This document shows, piece by piece, positions 1 to 8,764 of a stretch of 64,000 nucleotides of DNA. Origin of the DNA: Clostridiales bacterium. Its GTDB lineage: Bacteria; Bacillota; Clostridia; Christensenellales; CAG-138. Every line of letters begins with the position of its first letter. Positions within the stretch are counted from its first letter, which is position 1. The position numbers and the translations under genes were made by a program. The stretch lies in assembly GCA_918244965.1 (NCBI GenBank), contig CAKJYC010000012.1, positions 1-64,000 on the forward strand, written 5' to 3'. A model generated the notes under the pieces. The model did not search any database, was not told where the DNA came from, and saw nothing but the letters and a program-made list of their open reading frames with translations.

Positions 1-144
1 GTGAAGGGCAGCGACACGCAGACGGTCACGCTTTCCGCGCTGTCCTACATCGAGCCGTTCCTGACCGCGTATTCAGGCAACACGGCCGCGCAGAACGCGA
101 TCTGCGCCTTCTACCAGTACGCCATGGCGTCGATCAGCTACTGA
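1..144 (+). CDS. C-terminal fragment of an unidentified protein (5' end outside window)
   Basis: An open frame enters at base 1 and ends at TGA 142-144, giving at least 47 residues (VKGSDTQTVTLSALSYIEP...). Too little remains to assign a family. The fragment is hydroxyl- and alanine-rich with no charged tail, which is compatible with the end of a secreted or surface protein, but that is only an impression. It is followed by a GC-rich hairpin and then the promoter of the glycine operon, so it belongs to a separate transcription unit. Confidence 0.55.
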   Translation: MKGSDTQTVTLSALSYIEPFLTAYSGNTAAQNAICAFYQYAMASISY

Positions 145-161
145 TCCTTATCACCTGACAG

Positions 162-187
162 GGGAGGTCGGTTCCGGCCTCCCTTTC
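162..187 (+). terminator. probable terminator of the upstream gene
   Basis: The inverted repeat GGGAGG...CCTCCC with a short GC-rich inner part is followed by TTTC, 18 bases after the stop codon of the fragment. The T-run is short, so efficiency is uncertain. Confidence 0.5.
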
Positions 188-258
188 ATCGTACCGGCGG
201 ATCACAAGGGCGGCGGACCGGCGCGGCGGTTTTGCTGCCGAAAAGTCCGCATTTCCTC

Positions 259-288
259 TTGACAAACGCCCCGTTTTCGCGGTATCGT
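259..288 (+). promoter_or_regulatory. sigma-A promoter of the glycine cleavage operon
   Basis: TTGACA at 259-264 and TATCGT at 283-288 are separated by 18 bases. Transcription would start near 295, just ahead of the first glycine aptamer. Confidence 0.6.
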
Positions 289-324
289 ATACAAGGAAAC
301 AACCGCATATTGTCCCGGAGGAGG

Positions 325-500
325 GGTCCGGGAGAGATCGCATTTTTGACGCCGAAGGGGACCGCAAAAACTCTCAGGCAAAAGGATCGGACCCGGACGG
401 GACTCCGGAAAGGAAAGGGGTCTGTTCCCCTTTACGCCGACGGTGCAACCGGTGCCGCAATCGCGTCCCGGGAATCTCTCAGGCTCGTTACGGAGGCGCA
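325..500 (+). promoter_or_regulatory. tandem glycine riboswitch (two aptamers)
   Basis: Two copies of the gcvT-type aptamer core are visible. The first has GGAGAG, then GCCGAAGGGG and ACTCTCAGGCAAAAGGA (about 328-390). The second has CGCCGACGG, then TCTCTCAGGC and CGGAGGCGCAGG (about 403-500). The P1 helix of the second copy can form between CTCCG (403-407) and CGGAG (491-495). The position, in the leader of a complete gcv operon, is the classic one. In this family glycine normally switches expression on. Confidence 0.93.
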
Positions 501-526
501 GGGTACAGGCGTACTTTGCGCTTTTT
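496..526 (+). terminator. riboswitch expression-platform terminator
   Basis: GCGCAGGGTAC (496-506) can pair fully with GTACTTTGCGC (511-521), an 11 bp stem with two G-U pairs and a four-base loop, followed directly by TTTTTCATTTT. It begins right at the 3' strand of the second aptamer's P1 region, so it is the expected intrinsic terminator of a transcriptional glycine switch. Confidence 0.8.
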
Positions 527-577
527 CATTTTCATCTGCGGCGGGCGCCGCATCATCACATTTTCGAGGAGGATCAT

Positions 578-1819
578 ATGAGCGAACTCAAACGTACCAA
601 ACTGTACGACGCGCACGTCAAAGCCGGCGCAACGATGGTCGACTTCGGCGGATGGGAAATGCCGATCCAGTATCCGGAGGGCATTGTCGCGGAGCATCTG
701 TACACCCGCCGCTGCTGCGGCCTGTTCGACGTAAGCCACATGGGCCGTCTTTTGATCGAGGGGCCGGAACGGCTGGCGTTTTTGCAGCATGTGCTTTCGA
801 GCAATGCGGCTGCGCTGGAGCTGAACCAGGCGCAGTACTGCATCATCCCGGACGAGAACGGCGTCGCCGTCGACGACGCGTACCTCTACCGGTTCGAGGA
901 GGAGCGGTATCTGCTCGTCGTCAATGCGGCGAACACCGAAAAGGACCTTGCGTGGTTCGAGCCGATCGTGAAGGACTTTGACTGCACGATCAGAAACATC
1001 ACGGGCGAGACCGTGTCGATCGCGGTGCAGGGCCCGGAGAGCGAAAACATCCTGAAGGTCCTGTCCGGCGGCGAGGAGATCACCAAGCCCGCTCGCAACA
1101 ACCTGTCCACGATGCTGCTTGAGGGTCACAAGGTCCGCATCGCGCGCACCGGCTACACAGCGGAGCCGATCGGCTACGAGCTGTTCCTGAAAAACGAGGA
1201 CGCAGACTGGATGTGGAACCGCCTGATCGAGCTCGGCGGCAAGCCGGCGGGCCTCGGCGCGCGCGACACGCTGCGCATGGAGGGCATGCTGCCGCTGTAC
1301 GGCGACGAGATGGGTCTCGACGTCGCGGGCGAGCCGATGCCGATCTTCGCGCTGGCGCTTGCGCGGTTCGCGGTCTCCTTCGACGAAGCGAAGGGCGAAT
1401 TCATCGGCCGCGAAGCGCTTCAAAAGCAGTCCGAGGCTGCAGCGTGCTTCCGCGCAAAGAACTATACGCCGGAAGCGATGGAGACGCTCAAAAAGCGCGT
1501 CCGTCCGATCGCGCTCGTCGATCGCGGCGTTATGCGCCACGGCATGCCGGTCTACCGGAACGGCGAGATGATCGGCTGGGTCACCAGCGGCACGATGATC
1601 CCGTATTACATGACCGAGGGCGAAGGCGCGGATGTGCGCCTGCTTCCCGAAACGGGCAAGCGTGCGATCGGCATCTGCTACATCAGCTCCGACGTGCCGG
1701 TGAACGGCGAGGTCGAGGTCGACGTGCGCGGCAAGCGTCTGAAGGCCGTCATCCCGTCGAAGCACATCAGCAACAACGTACCGCCTTACGTGGTACCTGT
1801 CATTTACAAACAGAAATAA
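578..1819 (+). CDS. gcvT: glycine cleavage system T protein (aminomethyltransferase)
   Basis: This is the tetrahydrofolate-dependent aminomethyltransferase that releases ammonia and makes 5,10-methylene-THF from the aminomethyl arm of GcvH. The start ATG (MSELKRTKLYDAHVKAGA) follows GAGGAGG with normal spacing; the longer ORF-track start lies inside the riboswitch. Family signatures include GLFDVSHMGR, the substrate region GYTAEPIGYELF and, near the C-terminus, GWVTSGTM. At 413 residues it is longer than the usual 360-375: there is an inserted stretch around ACFRAKNYTPEAMETLKK, another after VTSGTMIPYY, and a C-terminal extension ending VPPYVVPVIYKQK. First gene of gcvT-H-PA-PB-lplA-lpd; 19 bases separate it from gcvH. 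Confidence 0.95.
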   Translation: MSELKRTKLYDAHVKAGATMVDFGGWEMPIQYPEGIVAEHLYTRRCCGLFDVSHMGRLLIEGPERLAFLQHVLSSNAAALELNQAQYCIIPDENGVAVDDAYLYRFEEERYLLVVNAANTEKDLAWFEPIVKDFDCTIRNITGETVSIAVQGPESENILKVLSGGEEITKPARNNLSTMLLEGHKVRIARTGYTAEPIGYELFLKNEDADWMWNRLIELGGKPAGLGARDTLRMEGMLPLYGDEMGLDVAGEPMPIFALALARFAVSFDEAKGEFIGREALQKQSEAAACFRAKNYTPEAMETLKKRVRPIALVDRGVMRHGMPVYRNGEMIGWVTSGTMIPYYMTEGEGADVRLLPETGKRAIGICYISSDVPVNGEVEVDVRGKRLKAVIPSKHISNNVPPYVVPVIYKQK

Positions 1820-1838
1820 ATTGCAGGAGGAATGAACC

Positions 1839-2213
1839 ATGACAATCAATCCCGAACTGAAGTACAGCCGTGACCACGAGTGGGTCAAGGAAGAAGACGG
1901 CCTTCTGGTGATCGGCATCTCCGATTTTGCACAGGATGCGCTGGGCGATCTCGTATTTGTGAACCTGCCTGAGGTCGGCGACGCAGTCACCGCCGGTGAA
2001 GCGTTCGGCGACGTCGAGTCCGTCAAAGCGGTTTCCGATCTGCTCTCCCCCGTTTCCGGCACCGTTGCCGAGATCAACGAAGAGCTTCTGGACGCGCCCG
2101 AAAAGCTGAACGAGGATCCCTACGGCGCGTGGATCATCAAGGTTTCCGACGTCACCGCGACCGAAGAGCTTCTGGACGCTGCGGCCTACGAAGCGTTCTG
2201 CGCGGAGGCATAA
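1839..2213 (+). CDS. gcvH: glycine cleavage system H protein (lipoyl carrier)
   Basis: A 124-residue lipoyl carrier that shuttles the aminomethyl intermediate between P, T and L proteins. The lipoyl-attachment motif is ESVKAVSD, with Lys63 as the modified residue, and the N-terminus has the family's YSRDHEWV. Length and composition are normal for GcvH. A GGAGGAATGAACC ribosome site precedes the ATG, and only three bases separate its stop from gcvPA. The lplA gene three genes downstream is the likely source of its lipoylation. Confidence 0.96.
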   Translation: MTINPELKYSRDHEWVKEEDGLLVIGISDFAQDALGDLVFVNLPEVGDAVTAGEAFGDVESVKAVSDLLSPVSGTVAEINEELLDAPEKLNEDPYGAWIIKVSDVTATEELLDAAAYEAFCAEA

Positions 2214-2216
2214 GGC

Positions 2217-3530
2217 ATGGGAAGCTACGTTCCTTCCACCGAGGAACAGCGCCGGGAAATGCTTGAGGCGATCGGGCTTTCCTCCACGCGCGAGCTGTAT
2301 CGCGACGTGCCGGAAAGCATGATCTTAAACCGCCCGCTCGATCTGCCCGAAGGCAAGAGCGAGCTGGAGGTGCGCGCCGCCATGGAAGCGCTGGCAGCGA
2401 AGAATACCGTGTTCAAGACGGTGCTGCGCGGCGCGGGCGCGTACGATCATTACATCCCCTCGATCGTGAAGTACATTCCCGCAAAGGAGGAGTTCCTCAC
2501 CGCGTATACGCCCTATCAGGCGGAGATCTCGCAGGGCGTTTTGCAGTCGATCTTCGAGTATCAGACCATGATCGCGGAGCTGACCGGCATGGACGCAAGC
2601 AATGCGTCCGTGTACGACGGCGCGACCGCGGCGGCCGAAGCGGCGGCCATGTGCCGAGACCGCAAGCGCCGCGTGACCCTGATCTCGGCGACGACGCATC
2701 CGGACGTCATCAACACCGTCCGCACCTACTGCTACGGCACCAACGATACGCTTCAGGTCGTTCCGATGAAGGACGGCAAGACCGATCTCGACGCGCTGAA
2801 GGCCATGCTGAACGACGGCGTCGCCTCGTTCTATGTACAGCAGCCGAACTTCTACGGCCTGTTCGAGGACGCGGAGGCGCTGGGCGAAGCGGTCCATGCT
2901 GCGGGCGCCATGTTTGTGATGGGCTGCAATCCGATCGCGCTTGCGATCATGAAGACGCCGAGAGACTGCGGCGCGGACGTCGCGGTCGGCGAAGGACAGC
3001 CTCTGGGCCTTCCGATCGGCTTCGGCGGTCCGTACCTCGGCTTTATGGCGACGACCATGAAGCACATCCGCAAGCTCCCCGGCCGCATCGTCGGCGAAAC
3101 GACCGACCACGACGGCAGACGCGCGTACGTGCTGTCGCTGCAGGCGCGCGAGCAGCACATCCGCCGCGAAAAGGCGAGCTCCAACATCTGCTCGAACGAG
3201 GCGCTGTGCGCGCTGACCGCAGGTCTGTATATGGCGACGATGGGTCCCGACGGCATGGCCGAGGTCGCAAATCAGTGCATGGCAAAGGCGCATTATCTTC
3301 AGAAGGCGCTCTGTCAAATCGACGGCGTAACGCTGCGCTATGACGGCGCGTTCTTCCATGAATTCCTGCTCGACATGCCGAAGTGCAAAGAGATCGAACA
3401 GGCGCTTGCAAAGAAGGGCGTCCTGTCCGGCCTGCCCTATGAGGACGGCATGCTCTGGTGCGTGACCGAAAAGGCGTCGAAGGAAACGCTTGACGAGGTC
3501 GTCGCCGCGGTAAAGGAGGTGCTCGCATGA
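2217..3530 (+). CDS. gcvPA: glycine dehydrogenase (decarboxylating) subunit 1
   Basis: The N-terminal-type half of the split P protein (437 residues), which works with GcvPB to decarboxylate glycine using PLP. It opens with YVPSTEEQRREMLEAIG and contains FLTAYTPYQAEISQGVLQ and ASNASVYDGATAAAEA, hallmark GcvPA segments. It lacks the PLP lysine, which is on GcvPB, as expected for the alpha2beta2 form found in Clostridia and Thermus relatives. Ribosome site GGAGG overlaps the end of gcvH. Its stop overlaps the gcvPB start by four bases (ATGA), implying translational coupling and equal dosage. Confidence 0.95.
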   Translation: MGSYVPSTEEQRREMLEAIGLSSTRELYRDVPESMILNRPLDLPEGKSELEVRAAMEALAAKNTVFKTVLRGAGAYDHYIPSIVKYIPAKEEFLTAYTPYQAEISQGVLQSIFEYQTMIAELTGMDASNASVYDGATAAAEAAAMCRDRKRRVTLISATTHPDVINTVRTYCYGTNDTLQVVPMKDGKTDLDALKAMLNDGVASFYVQQPNFYGLFEDAEALGEAVHAAGAMFVMGCNPIALAIMKTPRDCGADVAVGEGQPLGLPIGFGGPYLGFMATTMKHIRKLPGRIVGETTDHDGRRAYVLSLQAREQHIRREKASSNICSNEALCALTAGLYMATMGPDGMAEVANQCMAKAHYLQKALCQIDGVTLRYDGAFFHEFLLDMPKCKEIEQALAKKGVLSGLPYEDGMLWCVTEKASKETLDEVVAAVKEVLA

Positions 3531-4930
3531 ACCTGATCTTTGAAAAAAGCGTCAAGGGACGCAAGTGCGATATCCTGCCGAAGCTGGACGTCGAGCCGGT
3601 CGCGCTGCCGGAGAATCTGCAGCGCGAGACCGCGCCGCGTCTGCCCGAAATGAGCGAAACCGACGTGTCGCGCCACTATACCGAGCTCAATAAGCAGGTT
3701 CACGGCGTCAACTGCGGCTTCTATCCGCTCGGCTCCTGCACCATGAAGTACAACCCGCGCATCGACGAAGAGGCGGCGGCGCTCGAAGGCTTCACGAACA
3801 TCCATCCGCTTGCGCCGAAGTCCACGGTCCGCGGCGCTTTGGAGGTGCTTGAAACGCTGCAGGCGGATCTTTGCGAGATCACCGGCATGGACGGCATGAC
3901 GTTCGAGCCCGCGGCAGGCGCGCACGGCGAATTCACCGGCGTGCTGCTCATCAAGCAGTACCACGATTCGCACAACGACACGAAGCGCACCAAGATCATC
4001 GTCCCCGATTCCGCGCACGGCACCAACCCCGCGACGGCGGCGATGTGCGGCTATCAGGTCGTCAACATCCCCTCCGCGCCGGACGGCTGCGTCGATCTCG
4101 ACGCGCTGAGATCCGTGCTCGGCGAGGACACGGCGGGCCTGATGCTGACGAACCCGAACACGGTCGGCATCTTCGACGAGAACATCCTTGAGATCACGAA
4201 GCTCGTGCACGAGGCGGGCGGCCTGTGCTACTACGACGGCGCAAACACGAACGCGATCATGGGCGTCGTGCGTCCCGGCGACATGGGCTTTGACTGCATC
4301 CACCTGAACCTGCACAAGACGTTCGCCACCCCGCACGGCGGCGGCGGCCCCGGCGCAGGCGCGGTCGGCTGTAAGGAGTTCTTAAAGCCGTTCCTGCCGC
4401 ATTCGGCGCTGATGGACCGGCCCGGCAGGGTCCAGGTCCGCGCGTTCATGGGCAACTTCCTCGTGTGCGTGCGCGCGCTGGCGTATGTGATGACGCTCGG
4501 CCGCGAGGGCATTCCGGAGGCGGCGACCAACGCGGTGCTGAATGCAAACTACCTGATGCAAAAGATCAAGGGCACGTTCACGCCCGCGTTCGACCGCATC
4601 TGCATGCATGAATTCGTACTCGACCTTTCGGGCTACGAGAAGGAAACCGGCGTGTCCGCGCTCGACGTCGCGAAGTCGCTGATCGACTACGGCATGCATC
4701 CGCCGACAATGTATTTCCCGCTGATCGTGCACGAGGCGCTGATGCTTGAGCCGACCGAGACGGAAAGCAAGGAAACGCTCGACTGGGCGGCGGACGTGTT
4801 CCGCAAGCTGTACGAGCTCGGCAAGACCGATCCGGAATTCATGCACAACGCGCCGCACAACACCCCGATCGGCCGGCCCGACGAGGTCAAGGCGGCGAGA
4901 AATCCGATCGTGCGCTACACCTTTGCATGA
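3527..4930 (+). CDS. gcvPB: glycine dehydrogenase (decarboxylating) subunit 2
   Basis: The C-terminal-type half of the P protein (467 residues), carrying the PLP site. The PLP lysine lies in HLNLHKTFATPHGGGG (Lys264). Other landmarks are FYPLGSCTMKYNPR and PNTVGIFDENI. It forms the decarboxylase with GcvPA and loads the aminomethyl group onto GcvH. Both ends overlap neighbouring genes by four bases (ATGA with gcvPA and with lplA), so the three genes are tightly coupled. Confidence 0.95.
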   Translation: MNLIFEKSVKGRKCDILPKLDVEPVALPENLQRETAPRLPEMSETDVSRHYTELNKQVHGVNCGFYPLGSCTMKYNPRIDEEAAALEGFTNIHPLAPKSTVRGALEVLETLQADLCEITGMDGMTFEPAAGAHGEFTGVLLIKQYHDSHNDTKRTKIIVPDSAHGTNPATAAMCGYQVVNIPSAPDGCVDLDALRSVLGEDTAGLMLTNPNTVGIFDENILEITKLVHEAGGLCYYDGANTNAIMGVVRPGDMGFDCIHLNLHKTFATPHGGGGPGAGAVGCKEFLKPFLPHSALMDRPGRVQVRAFMGNFLVCVRALAYVMTLGREGIPEAATNAVLNANYLMQKIKGTFTPAFDRICMHEFVLDLSGYEKETGVSALDVAKSLIDYGMHPPTMYFPLIVHEALMLEPTETESKETLDWAADVFRKLYELGKTDPEFMHNAPHNTPIGRPDEVKAARNPIVRYTFA

Positions 4931-5901
4931 TCGGCACGATCCGGGTCTTTGAAAGCGAGGGGTTCGATCCCCATCGCAATCTTGCGATCGAGCAGCACCT
5001 GCTGGAAACCGTTGAAGGCGGGTGCTGCCTTCTTTATCTGTGGCAGAACGCGCGCACGGTCGTGATCGGCCGCAACCAGAACGCGTGGGCCGAATGCCGC
5101 ACGACACGGCTTATTGAGGACGGCGGCAAACTCGCGCGGCGTCTTTCCGGCGGCGGCGCGGTCTATCACGACCTCGGCAACCTGAACTTCACGTTTTTGC
5201 TGCGCGAGGAGGACTACGACCTACAAAAGCAGCTTTCGGTGATCCAAACGGCGTGCGCCATATGCGGGATCGAAACGGAGCTGTCCGGGCGAAACGACGT
5301 GCTTGCGTCCGGGCGCAAGTTCTCCGGCAACGCGTTCTATCATCACGAGGGCCGCGCGTACCACCACGGCACGCTGCTCATTGACGTCGACGCGGACGCC
5401 ATGGCGCGGTATCTTTCCCCGTCGAAGGCGAAGCTGCAGGCAAAGGGCGTCGAAAGCGTGCGTTCGCGCATCGTGAATCTGAAGGAGCTGAACCCGGCGC
5501 TGACCGTCGAACGGCTGAAAGCCGCGATGATCCGGGCGTTTTCCGAGGTGTACGGCCTTGCGGTCTCCGCCCCGGCCGCGCTTGATGCGGCGCGGGTCGA
5601 GGCGCTTGCCGCGCACTACGCAAGCGACGCGTGGCTGTTCGGACAAAAGCTGCCGTTCACCTTTCGCTGTGAATCGCGGTTCCCCTGGGGCGGGATCGAA
5701 CTGCAGCTTTTTGTCGATCGCGGTGTGATCCAAAACGCCGCGGTGTTCACCGACGATATGGACCCCGACGCCGCGCCGAAGCTAAAGCAAACGCTTTGCG
5801 GCTGCCCCTTTTCGCTTGCGGCGATGGCGGCGCACATCGAAGCGACTTCCCTCCCGCACGCGCGGGATCTCATCCAAATGCTGACGGAACAGGAGATTTG
5901 A
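4927..5901 (+). CDS. lplA: lipoate-protein ligase A
   Basis: Attaches free lipoate, through lipoyl-AMP, to GcvH; its place between gcvPB and lpd points to that substrate. The 324-residue protein has the N-terminal BPL_LplA_LipB fold with RRLSGGGAVYHDLGNLNFTF and the catalytic-lysine region GRKFSGNAFY, plus a C-terminal accessory domain (about residues 245-324), so it looks like a full-length two-domain LplA able to activate and transfer. The start overlaps the gcvPB stop. No lipoate synthase gene (lipA/lipB) is in the window, which would suit salvage of environmental lipoate, although those genes could lie elsewhere. Confidence 0.9.
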   Translation: MIGTIRVFESEGFDPHRNLAIEQHLLETVEGGCCLLYLWQNARTVVIGRNQNAWAECRTTRLIEDGGKLARRLSGGGAVYHDLGNLNFTFLLREEDYDLQKQLSVIQTACAICGIETELSGRNDVLASGRKFSGNAFYHHEGRAYHHGTLLIDVDADAMARYLSPSKAKLQAKGVESVRSRIVNLKELNPALTVERLKAAMIRAFSEVYGLAVSAPAALDAARVEALAAHYASDAWLFGQKLPFTFRCESRFPWGGIELQLFVDRGVIQNAAVFTDDMDPDAAPKLKQTLCGCPFSLAAMAAHIEATSLPHARDLIQMLTEQEI

Positions 5902-5902
5902 T

Positions 5903-7267
5903 ATGTACGATTTTGATCTGATCGTCGTGGGCGGCGGCCCCGGCGGATACGAAGCGGCGCTTCATGCCGCAAAGCTCGGTTTGAAAACCGCTTTGATCGA
6001 AAAGGACTTTGTCGGCGGCACATGCCTGAATCGCGGCTGCATCCCGACCAAGGCGCTGCTGCACGCATCCTCGGTCTATGAGGAAGCGAAAAACGGCGCA
6101 GGTTTCGGCGTCCATGCCGAACCGACGTTCGACCTTGCCGAAATCTATGCCTACAAGCAGGGCGTCGTCGAAAAGCTGCGCGCGGGCGTCGAGGGACTTT
6201 TGAAGAGCGCAAAGGTCACGGTGCTTCGCGGCGTCGGCACGCTGACGGCTCCGCACACCGTGGCGGTCGACGGCGCGGCGTACAGCGCGCAGAGCATCCT
6301 TTTAGCAACCGGCTCCGTGCCCGCGCGTCCGCCGATCCCCGGCCTCGATCTTGACGGCGTTCTGACCTCGGACGAACTGCTTTCGGGTGTCGCGTCGTTC
6401 CAATCGATCGTCATCATCGGCGGCGGCGTGATCGGCATGGAGTTTGCGACGTTCTTCAATGATCTCGGCGTCGACGTGACTGTGGTCGAGGGCCTCGACC
6501 GGCTGTTGCCGCTTCTGGATAAGGAGCTCGGCCAGAACCTTTCGATGATCATGAAAAAGCGCGGCGTGAAGATCTTCACCGGCGCCATGGTCAAATCGGT
6601 CACAAAGACGGAGAACGGGCTTTCCGTGAACTTCGAGTCCAAGGGCGCGCCCGCAAGCGCCGAAGCCGAGGTCGTGCTCTGCGCGATCGGCCGCAGACCG
6701 TATACGGACGGGCTGTTCGGCGAGGGCGTTTCGCTCGAAATGGACGGCCGCCGCATCAGGGTCAACGAGAAGTTCGAGACCTCGATGGAGGGCGTCTGGG
6801 CGATCGGCGACGTCTCCGCAAAGATCCAGCTTGCGCACGTCGCGACGGCGCAGGGGCTTTTTGCGGTCAACGAGATCGCGGGCAGGGCGAACGGCGTCGA
6901 CCTTTCGATCGTGCCGAGCTGCGTGTACACGCGGCCGGAAATCGCTTCCGTCGGCATGACCGAGCAGGAAGCGAAGGACGCGGGCATCCCGGTGAAGGCC
7001 GGCAAAGTCACGCTGTTCAGTAACGGCCGCACCGTCATCATCAACGGCGACCGCGGCTTTATGAAGGTGCTTGCGCATGCCGAAACGCGCCGCATCCTCG
7101 GCGTGCAGATGATGGGCGCAAATGTCAGCGATATGATCGGCGAGCTCGGCCTTGCGATCGCAAACGGGCAGACGGTTGAGGACCTTTTGAAAGCCATGCG
7201 TCCGCATCCGACCTTCGAGGAAGCGCTGACCGACGCGCTTTTGGATCTTTCCGCCAAGCTCGGCTGA
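5903..7267 (+). CDS. lpd: dihydrolipoyl dehydrogenase (L protein)
   Basis: FAD enzyme of 454 residues that reoxidises dihydrolipoyl-GcvH with NAD+. Visible are the FAD motif VVGGGPGGYEAALHAAKLG, the redox disulfide GGTCLNRGCIPTK (Cys41/Cys46), the NAD motif VIIGGGVIGMEFA, the second FAD motif VWAIGDV and the C-terminal catalytic HPTFEEAL. It is the last gene of the gcv operon and is followed within 15 bases by a strong terminator. It is probably dedicated to glycine cleavage, since no 2-oxoacid dehydrogenase genes are nearby. Confidence 0.94.
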   Translation: MYDFDLIVVGGGPGGYEAALHAAKLGLKTALIEKDFVGGTCLNRGCIPTKALLHASSVYEEAKNGAGFGVHAEPTFDLAEIYAYKQGVVEKLRAGVEGLLKSAKVTVLRGVGTLTAPHTVAVDGAAYSAQSILLATGSVPARPPIPGLDLDGVLTSDELLSGVASFQSIVIIGGGVIGMEFATFFNDLGVDVTVVEGLDRLLPLLDKELGQNLSMIMKKRGVKIFTGAMVKSVTKTENGLSVNFESKGAPASAEAEVVLCAIGRRPYTDGLFGEGVSLEMDGRRIRVNEKFETSMEGVWAIGDVSAKIQLAHVATAQGLFAVNEIAGRANGVDLSIVPSCVYTRPEIASVGMTEQEAKDAGIPVKAGKVTLFSNGRTVIINGDRGFMKVLAHAETRRILGVQMMGANVSDMIGELGLAIANGQTVEDLLKAMRPHPTFEEALTDALLDLSAKLG

Positions 7268-7280
7268 TGCGAATGTTGCA

Positions 7281-7317
7281 AAAGCTCCCGATTCCGAACC
7301 GGTTCGGGAGCTTTTTT
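7281..7317 (+). terminator. terminator of the gcv operon
   Basis: AGCTCCCGA and TCGGGAGCT form a 9 bp stem with an 11-base loop, followed by a run of six T. Confidence 0.9.
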
Positions 7318-7319
7318 CA

Positions 7320-7348
7320 TTGCGCGAACGGGCGAAATTTGATATAAT
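7320..7348 (+). promoter_or_regulatory. promoter of rarA
   Basis: TTGCGC (7320-7325), 17 bases, then perfect TATAAT (7343-7348), directly after the gcv terminator. Confidence 0.75.
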
Positions 7349-7384
7349 AAAAAAACAGAACCGTTCCGGAAGGAGGACAGATGC

Positions 7385-8710
7385 ATGCAGGAGCAACGGA
7401 CATTGATGAACGCGGCGCTCGGCGAGCCGCTGGCTGCGCGGCTGCGGCCGGAAACGATCGACGAGATCGTGGGGCAAACGCATCTCTTGGGTCCCGGCCG
7501 GATCCTTCGCCGTATCATCGAGCAGGACGCGGTGTCCTCCATGATCTTCTGGGGGCCGCCGGGCGTCGGCAAGACGACGCTCGCGCACGTGATCGCCAAC
7601 CACACCAAGGCGAAGTTCATCAACTTCTCCGCCGTGACGAGCGGCATCCGCGAGATCCGCACGGTCATGCAGCAGGCGGATGAAAACCGCATGTATGGCG
7701 AAAAGACGATCGTGTTCGTCGACGAGATCCACCGCTTCAACAAGGCGCAGCAGGACGCGTTTTTGCCGTTTGTCGAGAAGGGCAGCATCATCCTGATCGG
7801 CGCGACGACCGAGAATCCGTCGTTCGAGGTCAACGGCGCGCTTCTGTCGCGCTGCAAGGTGTTCGTGCTGAAGGCGCTTTCGGAGAACGACCTTGCGACG
7901 CTTTTGCGCCGCGCGATCGACAGCGACAAGGGCTTCGGCAGACAGCAGGTCGTCGTTTCGGACGACGTGCTGCACATGATCGCCGTGTTCGCAAACGGCG
8001 ACGCGCGCACTGCGCTGTCCACGCTCGAAATGGCGGTGCTGAACGGAGACTATAAGGACGGCGTGACGACCGTCACGGTCGAAACGGTTGAGCAATGCAC
8101 CTCGAAAAAATCGCTGCTGTACGACAAAAACGGCGAGGAACACTACAACCTGATCTCCGCGCTGCACAAATCCATGCGCAATTCCGACCCGGATGCGGCC
8201 GTTTACTGGCTCGCGCGCATGCTTGAGGCCGGCGAGGACCCGATCTATATCGCGCGGCGCGTCACGCGCTTTGCAAGCGAGGACGTCGGACTTGCCGATC
8301 CGAGGGCGCTGGAGCTTTCCGTCGCCGCATATCAGGCCTGTCATCTGATCGGGATGCCGGAGTGCGCGGTGCATCTCACGGAGGCAGTGGTCTATCTTTC
8401 GATCGCGCCGAAATCCAATGCGCTCGACGTCGCGTACATGCGCGCGCGTGACGACGCTGTGAAACAGCTTGCCGAGCCGGTGCCGATGCATATCCGCAAT
8501 GCGCCGACCAAGCTGATGAAGGACCTCGGCTACGGCAAGGGTTACCGTTACGCGCACGACTACGCCGAGAAGATGACTGACATGCAGTGTCTGCCGGATT
8601 CGCTCGTCGGCACGACGTATTACGAACCGACCGAACAGGGACTTGAAGTGCGGTTCAAGGAACGGCTGGAGCAGATCAAGGCATGGAAGGCCGCGCAAAA
8701 ACAGAAATAA
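7385..8710 (+). CDS. rarA: replication-associated recombination protein A (AAA+ ATPase)
   Basis: RarA/MgsA is a RuvB- and clamp-loader-like AAA+ ATPase that acts at stalled replication forks. The 441-residue protein has Walker A GPPGVGKTT (57-65), Walker B IVFVDEIHRFNK (about 109-120), the sensor region IGATTENPSFEVNGAL and the family C-terminal domain (AVYWLARMLEAGEDP, GYGKGYRYAHDY). GGAAGGAGG lies a few bases upstream; an ATG at 7381 is in another frame and belongs to a shadow ORF. It is a monocistronic unit with its own promoter and a terminator shared with convergent parB. Confidence 0.93.
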   Translation: MQEQRTLMNAALGEPLAARLRPETIDEIVGQTHLLGPGRILRRIIEQDAVSSMIFWGPPGVGKTTLAHVIANHTKAKFINFSAVTSGIREIRTVMQQADENRMYGEKTIVFVDEIHRFNKAQQDAFLPFVEKGSIILIGATTENPSFEVNGALLSRCKVFVLKALSENDLATLLRRAIDSDKGFGRQQVVVSDDVLHMIAVFANGDARTALSTLEMAVLNGDYKDGVTTVTVETVEQCTSKKSLLYDKNGEEHYNLISALHKSMRNSDPDAAVYWLARMLEAGEDPIYIARRVTRFASEDVGLADPRALELSVAAYQACHLIGMPECAVHLTEAVVYLSIAPKSNALDVAYMRARDDAVKQLAEPVPMHIRNAPTKLMKDLGYGKGYRYAHDYAEKMTDMQCLPDSLVGTTYYEPTEQGLEVRFKERLEQIKAWKAAQKQK

Positions 8711-8712
8711 AG

Positions 8713-8744
8713 AAACAGAGGAACGGAAAACCGCTCCTCTGTTC
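8713..8744. terminator. bidirectional terminator between rarA and parB
   Basis: AACAGAGGA (714-722 within this kilobase) pairs with TCCTCTGTT around a small inner CGG/CCG stem. The minus-strand side continues into TTTCTTTATTT, the better T-run, so it serves parB at least. Confidence 0.75.
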
Positions 8745-8764
8745 ATTATATGCGCGTAATACCG

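Noticed and set aside
232-981. 249-residue ORF across the glycine riboswitch and gcvT start
   Set aside because: Overlaps a structured RNA and the true gcvT frame; no ribosome site.
6302-8746. 814-residue minus-strand ORF opposite lpd and rarA
   Set aside because: Runs across two clear genes and a terminator; composition typical of antisense frames.
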